A stretch of DNA of 64,000 bases, taken from assembly GCA_947451525.1 (NCBI GenBank), contig CANFZM010000001.1:1-64000 (forward strand), in the 5' to 3' direction. How positions within the stretch are numbered: the first letter of the stretch is position 1; each line of letters starts with the position of its first letter. The DNA comes from Flavobacteriaceae bacterium. GTDB lineage: Bacteria > Bacteroidota > Bacteroidia > Flavobacteriales > Flavobacteriaceae. The position numbers were made by a program, and so were the translations under genes. Below the pieces are notes generated by a model. That model was not told the DNA's origin, did not search any database, and saw only the letters and a list, made by a program, of their open reading frames with translations. Below are positions 7,119 to 15,542 of the stretch, in pieces.

Positions 7119-7250
7119 TCCCGCAGATTTCACAGATTTCGCAAATTCTAAAAGTTTTTTAAACCCTTGAATTTAAAAATTCGGTTAATCTGTGTAAATA
7201 AACCACTACTGCCCAAAACCTACAACCTACAACCCACAACCTACAACCCC
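7119..7250. repeat. CAGATTTCACAGATT remnant and CCTACAACCTACAACC short tandem repeat
   Basis: 7122-7195 holds CGCAGATTTCACAGATTTCGC and GGTTAATCTGTG, related to the repeat at 4156-4236. 7219-7250 is a five-unit degenerate tandem of ACCTACA/ACCCACA. No gene is seen in the 334-bp spacer 6963-7296. Confidence 0.5.
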
Positions 7251-7268
7251 AAACCAAAATCTTTTCCT

Positions 7269-7276
7269 TATATTTG
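7269..7276 (+). promoter_or_regulatory. -7 box TATATTTG of the M3 peptidase gene
   Basis: An exact TAnnTTTG match 21 nt before ATG 7297. Transcription would start at about 7281-7283, almost on top of the alternative ATG at 7285, which favours 7297 as the start. Confidence 0.55.
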
Positions 7277-7296
7277 TTTTTCAAATGAACAACCTT

Positions 7297-9411
7297 ATGA
7301 AAAAAATAATAACTTCCATTTTGATTACTACTACAGTACTAACTATGAATGCACAAAACAGTAAAGACAATGTCCTTTTAAAAGATTGGGCAGGCAATTA
7401 TGGTGGCGTTCCCGCTTTTAACCAATACAAAGTTTCCGATTTAAAACCCGCTTTAGAGTTTGCAATGCAAGAAAAATTGGATGAGGTAAACGCTATTGCC
7501 AATAACACCAAGCCTGCAACGTTTCTAAACACTATTGCTGCTTTGGAAAAAACCGGAAAAAAACTCAATAGAGTCTATGCCGTCTACGGAATTTACAGTT
7601 CTAATAGGAACAGCCCAGAATTCGAGCCTATAGAAGCCGAAATGGAACCAAAATTGGCGGAGATTTCCGATAAAATAAACCAAAACACTAAGTTGTTTAA
7701 GCGCATTCAAGCCGTTTATAATTCGAAAGACAAAGCCAAATTAACTAAAGAACAACAACGATTGGTTAAAGTTATTTATGATAATTTTGTTTATGCGGGA
7801 GCCAAATTAGATACTGCAACCAAGGCCAAAGTAAGTTTGTTAAACCAACAACTAGCAGGATTGTACACTAAGTTCAGTCAGAATTTACTTTCCGAAGAAA
7901 ACAACCAATACGTCGAATTAACTTCCGATGCCGACCTTGCAGGTTTAACACCCGAATTAAAAAGTGCTGCCACTGCAAGTGCTACCGAACACAAACTTTC
8001 TAGTTTGGGAGCAGTTGCCAACACCCGTTCTTCTGTAGAGCCATTCCTTACGTATTCTAGCAACAGAGAATTGCGCGAAAAAGTATGGCGCATGTTTGTC
8101 AATCGTGGCGATAATGGCAATGCACAAGACAATAACGCACTAATCACCCAAATTCTTACTCTTCGTGCACAACGCGCCAAACTAATGGGCTTTGCTTCTC
8201 ATGCCCATTGGAAATTGTCCAATACTATGGCGAAAGATCCTGCCAATGCCATGAAATTAATGATGGACATCTGGAAGCCTGCAGTAGCACAAGTAAAAGT
8301 TGAGGTTGCCGACATGCAAAAAATAGTAGATGCCGAAGGAGGAAACTTCAAAATCCAACCTTGGGATTACCGCTTTTATGCCGAAAAAGTTAGAAAAGAC
8401 AAATACGATCTAGACCAAAACCAAGTAAAACAATACCTGCAATTAGACAAATTGCGTGAAGGAATGTTTTGGGTAGCAGGCGAATTATTCGATTTAAAAT
8501 TTGTAAAAGTTACCGATGTTCCTGTATACCAAGAAGACGTTACCGTGTACCAAGTGCTCAATAAAACCACCGGAAAAAATGTAGGTCTTTGGTATTTTGA
8601 TCCTTATGCACGCAAAGGAAAACGCTCAGGTGCTTGGATGAACGAATACCGTACCCAAGAAAAATTCAATGGCGAGGTACCAACAATTGTTTCTAATAAC
8701 GCCAATTTCATCAAGGCAGCCCCAGGCGAACCCGTACTTATTTCTTGGGACGATGCCAGCACTTTATTCCACGAATTTGGTCATGCCCTTCACGGTTTGT
8801 GTTCTAACGTAAATTACCCAACCCTAGCTGGAACAAACGTTGCTAGAGATTACGTAGAATTCCCTTCTCAAATACTAGAAAACTGGCTTTCTACTCCCGA
8901 AGTCTTAAAAAACTATGCACTGCACTACAAAACCAACCAACCAATGCCGCAAGCCTTGTTGGATAAAATTGAAAAAGCATCCCATTTCAATGCAGGATTC
9001 AACACCGTTGAGTTAATTTCAAGTGCCTTAATCGATATGAAATTGCACATGGAAGGCACCAAAGCCATCAATCCTGATGCTTTTGAAACCAACACTTTAG
9101 CCGAGTTAAACATGCCCTCCGAAATCGTTATGCGCCATCGTATCCCACAATTCGGGCACATTTTTTCTAGCGATGAATATTCTGCAGGGTATTACAGTTA
9201 CCTGTGGGCCGACGTAATCTGTACCGATGCCTACGAAGCCTTCACCGAAGCTAAAGGTCCTTACGACAAAGAAGTAGCCAAACGCCTTTTAAAATTCGTT
9301 TTTAGCTCCGGAAACACTACCGATCAAGGTGATGCCTTCCGTTCCTTCCGTGGTAGAGATGCCAAGGTAGATGCTCTTATGCGTTCTAAAGGATTTCCAA
9401 TGGTTAAGTAA
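7297..9411 (+). CDS. M3-family zinc metallopeptidase (peptidyl-dipeptidase Dcp-like)
   Basis: A 704-residue secreted or periplasmic M3 peptidase. A signal peptide (MKKIITSILITTTVLTMNAQ) precedes the long helical M3 domain. The zinc site is HEFGHALHG at about residues 492-499. DRxxxxFxxS-type substrate-binding elements are represented by GAWMNEYR and HRIPQFGHIFSSDEYSAGYYSYLWA, as in Dcp/oligopeptidase A. It probably removes dipeptides from peptide C-termini for nutrition. It stands alone; several hairpins follow. The upstream ATG at 7285 would add four residues and is less likely given the promoter position. Confidence 0.93.
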   Translation: MKKIITSILITTTVLTMNAQNSKDNVLLKDWAGNYGGVPAFNQYKVSDLKPALEFAMQEKLDEVNAIANNTKPATFLNTIAALEKTGKKLNRVYAVYGIYSSNRNSPEFEPIEAEMEPKLAEISDKINQNTKLFKRIQAVYNSKDKAKLTKEQQRLVKVIYDNFVYAGAKLDTATKAKVSLLNQQLAGLYTKFSQNLLSEENNQYVELTSDADLAGLTPELKSAATASATEHKLSSLGAVANTRSSVEPFLTYSSNRELREKVWRMFVNRGDNGNAQDNNALITQILTLRAQRAKLMGFASHAHWKLSNTMAKDPANAMKLMMDIWKPAVAQVKVEVADMQKIVDAEGGNFKIQPWDYRFYAEKVRKDKYDLDQNQVKQYLQLDKLREGMFWVAGELFDLKFVKVTDVPVYQEDVTVYQVLNKTTGKNVGLWYFDPYARKGKRSGAWMNEYRTQEKFNGEVPTIVSNNANFIKAAPGEPVLISWDDASTLFHEFGHALHGLCSNVNYPTLAGTNVARDYVEFPSQILENWLSTPEVLKNYALHYKTNQPMPQALLDKIEKASHFNAGFNTVELISSALIDMKLHMEGTKAINPDAFETNTLAELNMPSEIVMRHRIPQFGHIFSSDEYSAGYYSYLWADVICTDAYEAFTEAKGPYDKEVAKRLLKFVFSSGNTTDQGDAFRSFRGRDAKVDALMRSKGFPMVK

Positions 9412-9450
9412 TGGTCAAATCTCATCTTAGCAAAGCAATTTAGCACCTAT

Positions 9451-9478
9451 CCTAACAGGTTTTTTTCAACCTGTTAGG
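9451..9478. repeat. CCTAACAGG-type hairpin, copy 1
   Basis: CCTAACAGGTT and AACCTGTTAGG pair around a T-rich loop. Two further copies lie at 50647-50673 and 50695-50722. Located 40 bp after the M3 peptidase gene, it may also serve as its terminator. Confidence 0.65.
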
Positions 9479-9484
9479 TATTAT

Positions 9485-9500
9485 AAAAATCGCGATTTTT
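9485..9500. terminator. AAAAATCGCGATTTTT palindrome
   Basis: A perfect 16-bp palindrome followed by further T residues, just after the hairpin at 9451-9478. It could contribute to termination, but without a loop it would have to open at its centre. Confidence 0.35.
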
Positions 9501-9509
9501 TTCATTAGC

Positions 9510-9912
9510 AGCGAATGTCTTGCGCATTTTAGTAAACGTCATTCCCGCTATACATTACAATAAAAAATGCTTCCCAACACGGGAAGCATTTTTTATTTTC
9601 ATTTCTATCGGGGCTAGTTAGCAGTGGTATTGAATAGATGCAAAATTCATAAGAAATACTCTACAAAATTTGTGTAGAAGTTCTGAGCTGGAGGATAAGT
9701 ACTATGCTATAAAGCAAACTTATATTTAATGAAAGTCTTGGCACTACTATGTTTTAGATTCTTCTTTGGTCAGAAGGTTAATTTTGCGCAGAGGTTTCTT
9801 TTGAAATTTTATTTTCATAAAAGACATAACCTGTCTAGCCCCGATTGAAGCAATCCGCCGTGCGGTGCGAAAAGCGGGAATGACGTTTACTAAAATGCGC
9901 AAGCCATTCGCT
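9510..9912. other. 403-bp non-coding element bounded by near-perfect 40-bp inverted repeats
   Basis: The arms 9510-9549 (begin AGCGAATGTCTTGCGC) and 9873-9912 are reverse complements with one mismatch. A second inner pair, ATCGGGGCTAG at 9607-9617 and CTAGCCCCGAT at 9835-9845, is inverted in the same order. The left copy also carries a 14-bp hairpin (9562-9594). The core 9618-9834 has no credible open frame. It could be a MITE-like element, two inverted copies of a composite intergenic repeat, or a large cruciform. The GTCATTCCCGC word is common in dispersed repeats of several bacteria. Confidence 0.6.
9562..9594. terminator. bidirectional terminator-like hairpin inside the inverted-repeat element
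   Basis: AAAAAATGCTTCCC and GGGAAGCATTTTTT form a perfect 14-bp stem with a 5-nt loop and T-tracts on both strands. It lies 150 bp after the M3 peptidase stop and would also stop leftward transcription. Confidence 0.75.
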
Positions 9913-9920
9913 TCATAAAA

Positions 9921-9946
9921 AAACCGCCTCCAAAAGGAAGCGGTTT
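9921..9946 (-). terminator. intrinsic terminator of mscL
   Basis: AAACCGCCTCC and GGAAGCGGTTT pair around AAAA; on the minus strand the stem is followed by TTTTTTTATG. It lies 28 bp after the mscL stop. Confidence 0.75.
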
Positions 9947-9973
9947 CTAGTAGGTTATATGGTAGTAGATTGA

Positions 9974-10372
9974 TTATTTTTTCAATAAATCTCTAATTTG
10001 AGTAAGCAATTCTTCCTGAGAAGGTCCAGATGGGGCTGCAGCCACCACAGGTTTTTTTAATTTGTTGTACGATTTCACGATGATAAACATCACAAATCCA
10101 ACCACTAGTAAACTAATAATAGTGTTAATCCATTTACCAATAGCGATAACATTAGCAGGAACTGCAGTGCCATCGGCTTTTTTGGTGGCTTCGTCTAGCG
10201 TGATTGCAATGGAAGAAAAATCCATTCCGCCAGAGAAATGCCCAACGATAGGCATAATGATGTCGCCAACAAAACCTGTTACGACAGCACCTATAGCGCC
10301 AGCCATAATTACAGCAACTGCAAATTCGACAACGTTACCCGTCATGATAAAATTCTTGAATTCTTTTAACAT
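9974..10372 (-). CDS. mscL: large-conductance mechanosensitive channel MscL
   Basis: A 132-residue MscL, the pressure-release channel of the inner membrane that opens on osmotic downshock. The N-terminal helix plus TM1 (MLKEFKNFIMTGNVVEFAVAV...) contains the family pattern FxxRGNVxDxAVAVIIG, here with TGNVVEFAVAVIMAGAIG. A periplasmic loop, TM2 (INTIISLLVVGFVMFIIVKSYN) and a short cytoplasmic helix follow. The Arg of the usual RGN is Thr in this protein. It is monocistronic, with a terminator at 9921-9946. Confidence 0.95.
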   Translation of the reverse strand: MLKEFKNFIMTGNVVEFAVAVIMAGAIGAVVTGFVGDIIMPIVGHFSGGMDFSSIAITLDEATKKADGTAVPANVIAIGKWINTIISLLVVGFVMFIIVKSYNKLKKPVVAAAPSGPSQEELLTQIRDLLKK

Positions 10373-10455
10373 AAAACTTTGTTTTTTAAGGTTAATACTA
10401 TTTGAAAATCAAAGTTATAAAAATATTTGTCAAAAAGATAAAAATAGGAAAAATA

Positions 10456-12900
10456 TTACTCTCTGTAGAAAACTCGTTTCACTCTTTGGGAGATGCTCGT
10501 CATGATTTCATAAGGGATAGTGTCTAATTTTTTAGCCATGTAGGAAACGCTTGGGGACTCTCCAAAAATAATAACTTCGGTGCCTTCTTTGCATTCTATA
10601 TCGGTGGTATCTACCATTAACATGTCCATACAAATGCTTCCAACTATTGGTGCTTTTTTGTTTTTTATGACCACATAACCGTTGCCATTACCCCAATGGC
10701 GTGAAATTCCGTCGGCATAACCTATAGGAATGGTGGCAATTTTAGTGGTTGTAACGGCTTGGAACTTTCTTCCGTAGCCTACACTTTCACCAGCATCAAT
10801 AGTTCGTATTTGCGAAATGATGGATTTTAGGGTTCCTACATTTTCTAATAACTTTTGTTCTTCCTCGTCGTTGGAAACTCCGTAAAGCCCTATCCCCAAA
10901 CGCACCATGTCGTATTGTGCTTGTTGAAAATTTGAAATTCCAGAGGTGTTTAGTAGGTGTCGAATTGGGTTTATTTGTAATTCTCCCATTAGGGTAGAAG
11001 ACATTTTTTCAAATAATTTTATTTGTGAAAGGGTGAAATCTATAAATTTCATATCATCACTCGTTGCCAAGTGGGATAGAATACTTTTTACAACTACTCT
11101 TTTATTATCTTTTAATTTTGCAATTAATTCGGGTAGGTTTTCTTCTTCAAATCCTAATCGGTGCATGCCAGTATCCAGTTTTATATGGATTGGGAAGTTT
11201 TTTAATTTCTTTTGCTCGGCAAGTTTTAAGAATGCGTTTAAGCCTTTTATTGAATAAATTTCGGGTTCCAATTGGTGCTGAATAATGGCGGTAAAACTTG
11301 TGCTTTCGGGATTCAAGACCATAATTGGCAAATCGATTCCTGCCAATCGAAGGGAGATTCCTTCATCGGCGAAAGCCACACCTAGATAATCTACTTTGTG
11401 GTGCGAAAGTAATTTGGCTACCTCAAAACCGCCGTTGCCATAACTAAATGCTTTTACCATTACCATTAATTTGGTGTCTGGGTTCAACTTGGATTTGAAG
11501 AAATTCAAGTTATGACTGATGGCATTCAGATTGATTTCTAAAACTGTTTCGTGTGTTTTTTCTTCTAAAAGAGAAACGATTTCTTCAAAATGAAAATGTC
11601 GTGCTCCTTTTACTAATATGGTTTCGTTTTCGAATGGAATTTTATCGAAACCTTCCAGAAATTTTTCGGTGGTTTCAAATGCTAAACAATTTGGAAACTT
11701 ACTTTTGAATCCAGCAATAGTTTTTCCGATAGCAATCACTCGGTTGATTTTGTTGGAAACAATTAAATGGGAAACTTTAGAATACAACTCTTCGGTAACT
11801 AAACCCGATTGAACAATATCCGAAAGTATTAAGGTTTTCTTTTTGAATTGCTTTTGATTTTCTAAAAAATCTAATGCTATTTTTAAGGACTGAAAATCGG
11901 AACTATAACTGTCGTCAATGATGGTTGTGTTGTTGCTTCCGTTTTTAACTTTTAACCGCATTTCAACTGGATACAACAGTAACATGCGTTGGCGAATAAT
12001 ATCTTGATCGTATCTAAAATACAACATCACCATCAAGCATTGCAAGGCGTTTTCTATAGACGCTTGGTCGGAAAACGGAATGGTTACTGTAAAACAAAGT
12101 TTTTGATACGTGATTTTAAGTTCGGTTTTGTCGGGGCTTTCTTTTGCAATTACAAAAACATCGGCTTTCCCGTCTTCAGAACTCCAAGTGAAGGTTTTTA
12201 TTTTAGGATTTAAAAAGGCTTCAATAGTTCGGTTTTTATTCATAATTAAAACTTCAGCCGAACTAAAAAGTTTTAATTTTTCTTTAATTTTTTCTCCAGC
12301 ATCGTGAAACCCTTCGTCGTGAGCCGACCCTATATTGGATAAAATCCCGATGGTTGGTTGGATGATTCTTTGAAGATTGGCCATTTCATTGGCGGTTGAA
12401 ATTCCGGCTTCAAAAATTCCGAGGTTGTGTTTTTCGTTGATTCCTAAAACAGAAAGCGGCACACCCACTTGGGAGTTATAACTTTTGGGAGAACGAATAA
12501 TATTATAATCGGGGCTTAACAAGAAATTCAACCATTCTTTGATGATGGTTTTTCCGTTGCTGCCGGTAATTCCGATAACAGGAAAATCAAAATCATTTCG
12601 GTAGGCTGCTGCAAAGGTTTGTAGGGCTTGCAAAGTATTTTCGACCACTAAAAAATTGGCTTTGCCTTGTAAATTGGATGGAATATAACTGACTACAAAA
12701 TTTAGTACGCCTTGTTCTAATAATTCGGCAACATAGTGGTGTCCGTCATGATTGGGGCCAAGAAGCGCAAAATACAACGTACTGCTGGTATTTTGCAACG
12801 AACGGCTATCAATAGAGATTGAATCAATAATGGCTATATCGTTTTTGCCAACAAATTTGGCTTTTAGAATTGGGATTATATTTCGGATGGAGAGTGTCAA
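10456..12900 (-). CDS. murF-alr: bifunctional UDP-MurNAc-tripeptide:D-Ala-D-Ala ligase / alanine racemase (MurF-Alr fusion)
   Basis: An 814-residue fusion characteristic of Bacteroidota. Residues 1-450 are MurF, which adds D-Ala-D-Ala to the muropeptide precursor; the ATP loop is GITGSNGKT at 110-118. Residues 455-814 are a PLP-dependent alanine racemase; the Schiff-base Lys is Lys483 in MVKAFSYGNG, the usual place of the KANAYGHG motif, and VGYGRKF and GSICMDMLMVD match the second-subunit active-site loop. The fusion couples supply of D-Ala to its use. It is the last gene of a leftward group with the antitoxin-like gene and tdk, though spacing of about 90 bp or less allows but does not prove one operon. 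Confidence 0.96.
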   Translation of the reverse strand: MTLSIRNIIPILKAKFVGKNDIAIIDSISIDSRSLQNTSSTLYFALLGPNHDGHHYVAELLEQGVLNFVVSYIPSNLQGKANFLVVENTLQALQTFAAAYRNDFDFPVIGITGSNGKTIIKEWLNFLLSPDYNIIRSPKSYNSQVGVPLSVLGINEKHNLGIFEAGISTANEMANLQRIIQPTIGILSNIGSAHDEGFHDAGEKIKEKLKLFSSAEVLIMNKNRTIEAFLNPKIKTFTWSSEDGKADVFVIAKESPDKTELKITYQKLCFTVTIPFSDQASIENALQCLMVMLYFRYDQDIIRQRMLLLYPVEMRLKVKNGSNNTTIIDDSYSSDFQSLKIALDFLENQKQFKKKTLILSDIVQSGLVTEELYSKVSHLIVSNKINRVIAIGKTIAGFKSKFPNCLAFETTEKFLEGFDKIPFENETILVKGARHFHFEEIVSLLEEKTHETVLEINLNAISHNLNFFKSKLNPDTKLMVMVKAFSYGNGGFEVAKLLSHHKVDYLGVAFADEGISLRLAGIDLPIMVLNPESTSFTAIIQHQLEPEIYSIKGLNAFLKLAEQKKLKNFPIHIKLDTGMHRLGFEEENLPELIAKLKDNKRVVVKSILSHLATSDDMKFIDFTLSQIKLFEKMSSTLMGELQINPIRHLLNTSGISNFQQAQYDMVRLGIGLYGVSNDEEEQKLLENVGTLKSIISQIRTIDAGESVGYGRKFQAVTTTKIATIPIGYADGISRHWGNGNGYVVIKNKKAPIVGSICMDMLMVDTTDIECKEGTEVIIFGESPSVSYMAKKLDTIPYEIMTSISQRVKRVFYRE

Positions 12901-12910
12901 GTTTGAATAA

Positions 12911-13066
12911 TTATTTTTTATAAATTATTAGATCTTCTTTTCCATCTACTAAATCTCTTAAGTAAGACTCGACCATTTTGGATAAACTAATTTTTTTACT
13001 AGCAGCTAATTTTTTAGCATCAATAATGATTTTTTTATCAGTTTTAATAACAATTCTTACATCCAT
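12911..13066 (-). CDS. small RHH antitoxin-like protein (DUF6364-like)
   Basis: A 51-residue protein (MDVRIVIKTDKKIIIDAKKL...) with a short beta strand, a helix and the ISLSKMVESYLRDLV turn-helix, the form of ribbon-helix-helix antitoxins of the DUF6364 type. It would bind DNA as a dimer and could neutralise a toxin, but no PIN or other toxin gene lies on either side. Only 10 bp separate it from murF-alr downstream. Codon use looks like that of its neighbours. It is real by frame, composition and family resemblance; its function is inferred. It may be an orphan antitoxin or a decayed toxin-antitoxin locus. Confidence 0.65.
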   Translation of the reverse strand: MDVRIVIKTDKKIIIDAKKLAASKKISLSKMVESYLRDLVDGKEDLIIYKK

Positions 13067-13153
13067 AACAATACTTATTTATTTTTTATTGTAAACCTCA
13101 ATAACATAATTATCGCCATTTACGGTATACTAAAAATAGCTTTTTTATAAAAA

Positions 13154-13780
13154 CTATTTTTTAACATCGCCTTTTAAATGCTCGGCATCTTTAACTTCCA
13201 AGTTTTCTCGCATTGCTCTATAATAAGCGGCACGACTTAATGGCTCGTATTCTTCGGTTTCTCCTAATAAAACCAAATTAGTACTATCGGCTTTTCTAAA
13301 ACTATAATTGGCTAAATTTCCGGTGCGGGTGCAAACGGCATGAACTTTAGTCACGTATTCAGCAGTTGCCATTAGTGCCGGCATGGGTCCAAAGGGATTT
13401 CCTTTAAAGTCCATATCCAATCCTGCAACGATTACTCGAATTCCAGAATTGGCCAAATCGTTACAGATTTTCACTATTTCGTCATCAAAAAACTGAGCCT
13501 CATCAATACCAACCACGTCACATCCTTGCGCCAAAATTGCAATATTGGCAGCAGCAGGAACTGGCGTAGAACGGATTTCGTTTTTGTTGTGAGAAACTAC
13601 CATTTCTTCGTCGTAACGGGTGTCTATGGCAGGCTTAAAAATCTCTACTTTTTGCTTGGCAAATTGTGCTCTGCGCAACCTACGAATAAGTTCTTCGGTC
13701 TTTCCCGAAAACATCGAGCCACAGATTACTTCAATCCAGCCAAATTGTTCTTTATGATTTACAGTATTTTCGAGAAACAT
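13154..13780 (-). CDS. tdk: thymidine kinase
   Basis: A 208-residue type II thymidine kinase (salvage of thymidine to dTMP). The P-loop is [14 protein letters not shown] (Lys27, Thr28), the Walker B-like segment is [13 protein letters not shown], and the lasso and substrate loop are present ([24 protein letters not shown]). In place of the usual CxxC of the zinc lasso only VCTRTG is found, so the first zinc knuckle lacks a Cys; I believe this is common in flavobacterial homologues. Divergent from the next gene with 101 bp between. Confidence 0.94.
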   Translation of the reverse strand: MFLENTVNHKEQFGWIEVICGSMFSGKTEELIRRLRRAQFAKQKVEIFKPAIDTRYDEEMVVSHNKNEIRSTPVPAAANIAILAQGCDVVGIDEAQFFDDEIVKICNDLANSGIRVIVAGLDMDFKGNPFGPMPALMATAEYVTKVHAVCTRTGNLANYSFRKADSTNLVLLGETEEYEPLSRAAYYRAMRENLEVKDAEHLKGDVKK

Positions 13781-13881
13781 TTTGTATTTTTAGACCTTAA
13801 AAAAGGATTTGTTTTTATTACTTTGTATCGAAACAAATTTATTATAAAATAAGATAAGTTAGTCACTATAATTTTAAAGTT

Positions 13882-14763
13882 ATGAAAAAAAGATTGGAAG
13901 CCGAATTAATAAGCCTTGCGCACCGGGTTTTAAAACTAAAAAATAAATCGGAAATAGATCAATTGTATCTAGAATCTAGAAAATTATACGAAACTTTATC
14001 TGTATTAAAATTCTATGGTGATAATTACGAGCAAGTTAAATCGGAAATTACCCAAGAAGATTTAAACGAAAAATTATCTACAAACGAAGAAGTTACTGCT
14101 TCATTAGAAACGGAAATGAAACCTGTAGAAGTTGCTCCTGTTATAGAAGAAACTGTTGCAGAAGCAACTCCTGAAATAGAAGTTATTGACGAAACCGATT
14201 CGGAAACAGAAGATAATGAAATTGAAGATGATGAAAATGAAGAGAAATTTGTTTCAGAAATTGCAAATGAAGAAGAGGAAGGACTTCCTAAACCAGCATT
14301 AGAAGAAATGAATTTTGAACCAATATTTGAATTGGCTGCTGAGGCTCCAAAAGAAGATGTTGTTGAAGAAAAAGTAGAAAATAAAAAATCAGATGCCAAA
14401 CAAATTTCATTTGAAGATTTACTTGGTGGAAATTATAGCGAGCCCATTTTTGTAAAACCAAATGATGTCGTGATTCCTCCATCTTTAAAAAGTGTTTTGG
14501 ATGAAAAACCGTTGTCTCTTAACGACCAACATTCTAAAGCAATAAACATTGGAATGAATGACAGAATTGCTTTTGTAAAGCATTTGTTTGCTGATAGTGC
14601 CGAAGATTACAACCGCGTATTGTCACAATTAAATTCTTTTAGCACTTATGATGAAGCTAATGATTTTATTGAAGAAATCATCAAGCCTGATTATGATAAT
14701 TGGAAAGGAAGCGAAGAATATGCGGATCGATTTATGGAAATTGTAGAGAATAAATTTAATTAA
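13882..14763 (+). CDS. conserved hypothetical protein with an acidic central region
   Basis: A 293-residue protein of unknown function. The first 55 residues form a charged helical segment (MKKRLEAELISLAHRVLKLK). Residues 60-180 are very rich in Glu/Asp and probably disordered. The C-terminal 110 residues (HSKAINIGMNDRIAFVKHLF, YNRVLSQLNSF, ADRFMEIVE) look like a compact helical domain. No signal peptide, so cytoplasmic. Its stop codon is directly followed by the ATG of rsmI, indicating co-transcription and perhaps a link to ribosome or RNA work, which is inference only. Confidence 0.8.
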   Translation: MKKRLEAELISLAHRVLKLKNKSEIDQLYLESRKLYETLSVLKFYGDNYEQVKSEITQEDLNEKLSTNEEVTASLETEMKPVEVAPVIEETVAEATPEIEVIDETDSETEDNEIEDDENEEKFVSEIANEEEEGLPKPALEEMNFEPIFELAAEAPKEDVVEEKVENKKSDAKQISFEDLLGGNYSEPIFVKPNDVVIPPSLKSVLDEKPLSLNDQHSKAINIGMNDRIAFVKHLFADSAEDYNRVLSQLNSFSTYDEANDFIEEIIKPDYDNWKGSEEYADRFMEIVENKFN

Positions 14764-15465
14764 ATGTCGAAACTTTATATTGTTCCTACGCCAATTGGAA
14801 ACCTAGAAGACATGACTTTTAGAGCCATTCGAGTTCTAAAGGAAGCCGATTTAATCTTGGCAGAAGACACGCGCACTAGTGGGAAATTGTTGAAACATTA
14901 CGAGATTTCTACCCACATGCACAGCCACCACATGCATAACGAACACAAAACGGTAGAAAATTTAATCACCCGATTGAAAGGTGGCGAAACCATTGCTTTA
15001 ATAAGCGATGCAGGAACCCCAGCCATCTCTGACCCTGGATTTTTACTCACTCGAGCTTGTGTAGAAAATAATATTGAAGTGGATTGTTTGCCAGGAGCAA
15101 CTGCCTTTGTACCCGCCCTTGTAAACAGCGGTTTACCCAACGACCGATTTATATTTGAAGGTTTCTTGCCCGAGAAAAAAGGAAGACAAACCCGTTATTT
15201 GTTTCTAGCCGAAGAAACACGCACGATGATTTTTTATGTATCCCCACATAAATTAGTAAAAACCTTAGCCGAATTTGTAAACTACTTTGGTGCCGATAGA
15301 CCCGTTTCTATCTCCAGAGAATTATCCAAACTGCACGAAGAAACCATCCGTGGTACTGCAGAAGAAGTCCTTAAACACTACGAAGCAAAACCTCCCAAAG
15401 GAGAAATTGTTGCGGTTGTTGGCGGGAAAATCATTAGTAAAGAATTGAGAAAAGAGCAAGAATAA
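14764..15465 (+). CDS. rsmI: 16S rRNA (cytidine1402-2'-O)-methyltransferase RsmI
   Basis: A 233-residue tetrapyrrole-methylase-fold enzyme that 2'-O-methylates C1402 of 16S rRNA. Signature segments are LYIVPTPIGNLEDMTFRAIR, AEDTRTSGKLL, LISDAGTPAISDPG and FEGFLPEKKGRQ. It is somewhat shorter than E. coli RsmI at the C-terminus. Its ATG abuts the stop of the preceding acidic protein gene. A weak AT-only inverted repeat (ACATTTAA...TTAAATGT) lies just after the stop, then recJ. Confidence 0.95.
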   Translation: MSKLYIVPTPIGNLEDMTFRAIRVLKEADLILAEDTRTSGKLLKHYEISTHMHSHHMHNEHKTVENLITRLKGGETIALISDAGTPAISDPGFLLTRACVENNIEVDCLPGATAFVPALVNSGLPNDRFIFEGFLPEKKGRQTRYLFLAEETRTMIFYVSPHKLVKTLAEFVNYFGADRPVSISRELSKLHEETIRGTAEEVLKHYEAKPPKGEIVAVVGGKIISKELRKEQE

Positions 15466-15542
15466 CATTTAAATTATATTTTAAATGTTTGCTAAAATAT
15501 AAGCCAAAAAACATAATTCGTAATTTTTAATTCCTAATTAAA

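Noticed and set aside
7219..7250. Possible CRISPR-like tandem repeat
   Set aside because: Unit is only 7 nt with no spacers and no cas genes near.
7167..7364. 65-codon frame before the M3 peptidase gene
   Set aside because: It runs through short repeats (ACCTACA tandem) and overlaps the promoter and signal peptide of the M3 gene in another frame.
9618..9834. Core of the inverted-repeat element as a coding region
   Set aside because: No start-to-stop frame of meaningful length on either strand.
10062..10505. 147-codon frame antisense to mscL and murF-alr
   Set aside because: It lies on the strand opposite two strongly supported genes and has no recognisable features.
13066..13150. Short frame after tdk that looks like a gene tail (YTVNGDNYVIEVYNKK)
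   Set aside because: Only 16 codons between stops without a start codon; too short to support a gene.
14025..14399. Ser-rich 124-codon frame antisense to the acidic hypothetical gene
   Set aside because: Its Ser/Ile/Ser pattern is the mirror of GAA/GAT codons for Glu and Asp in the real gene.
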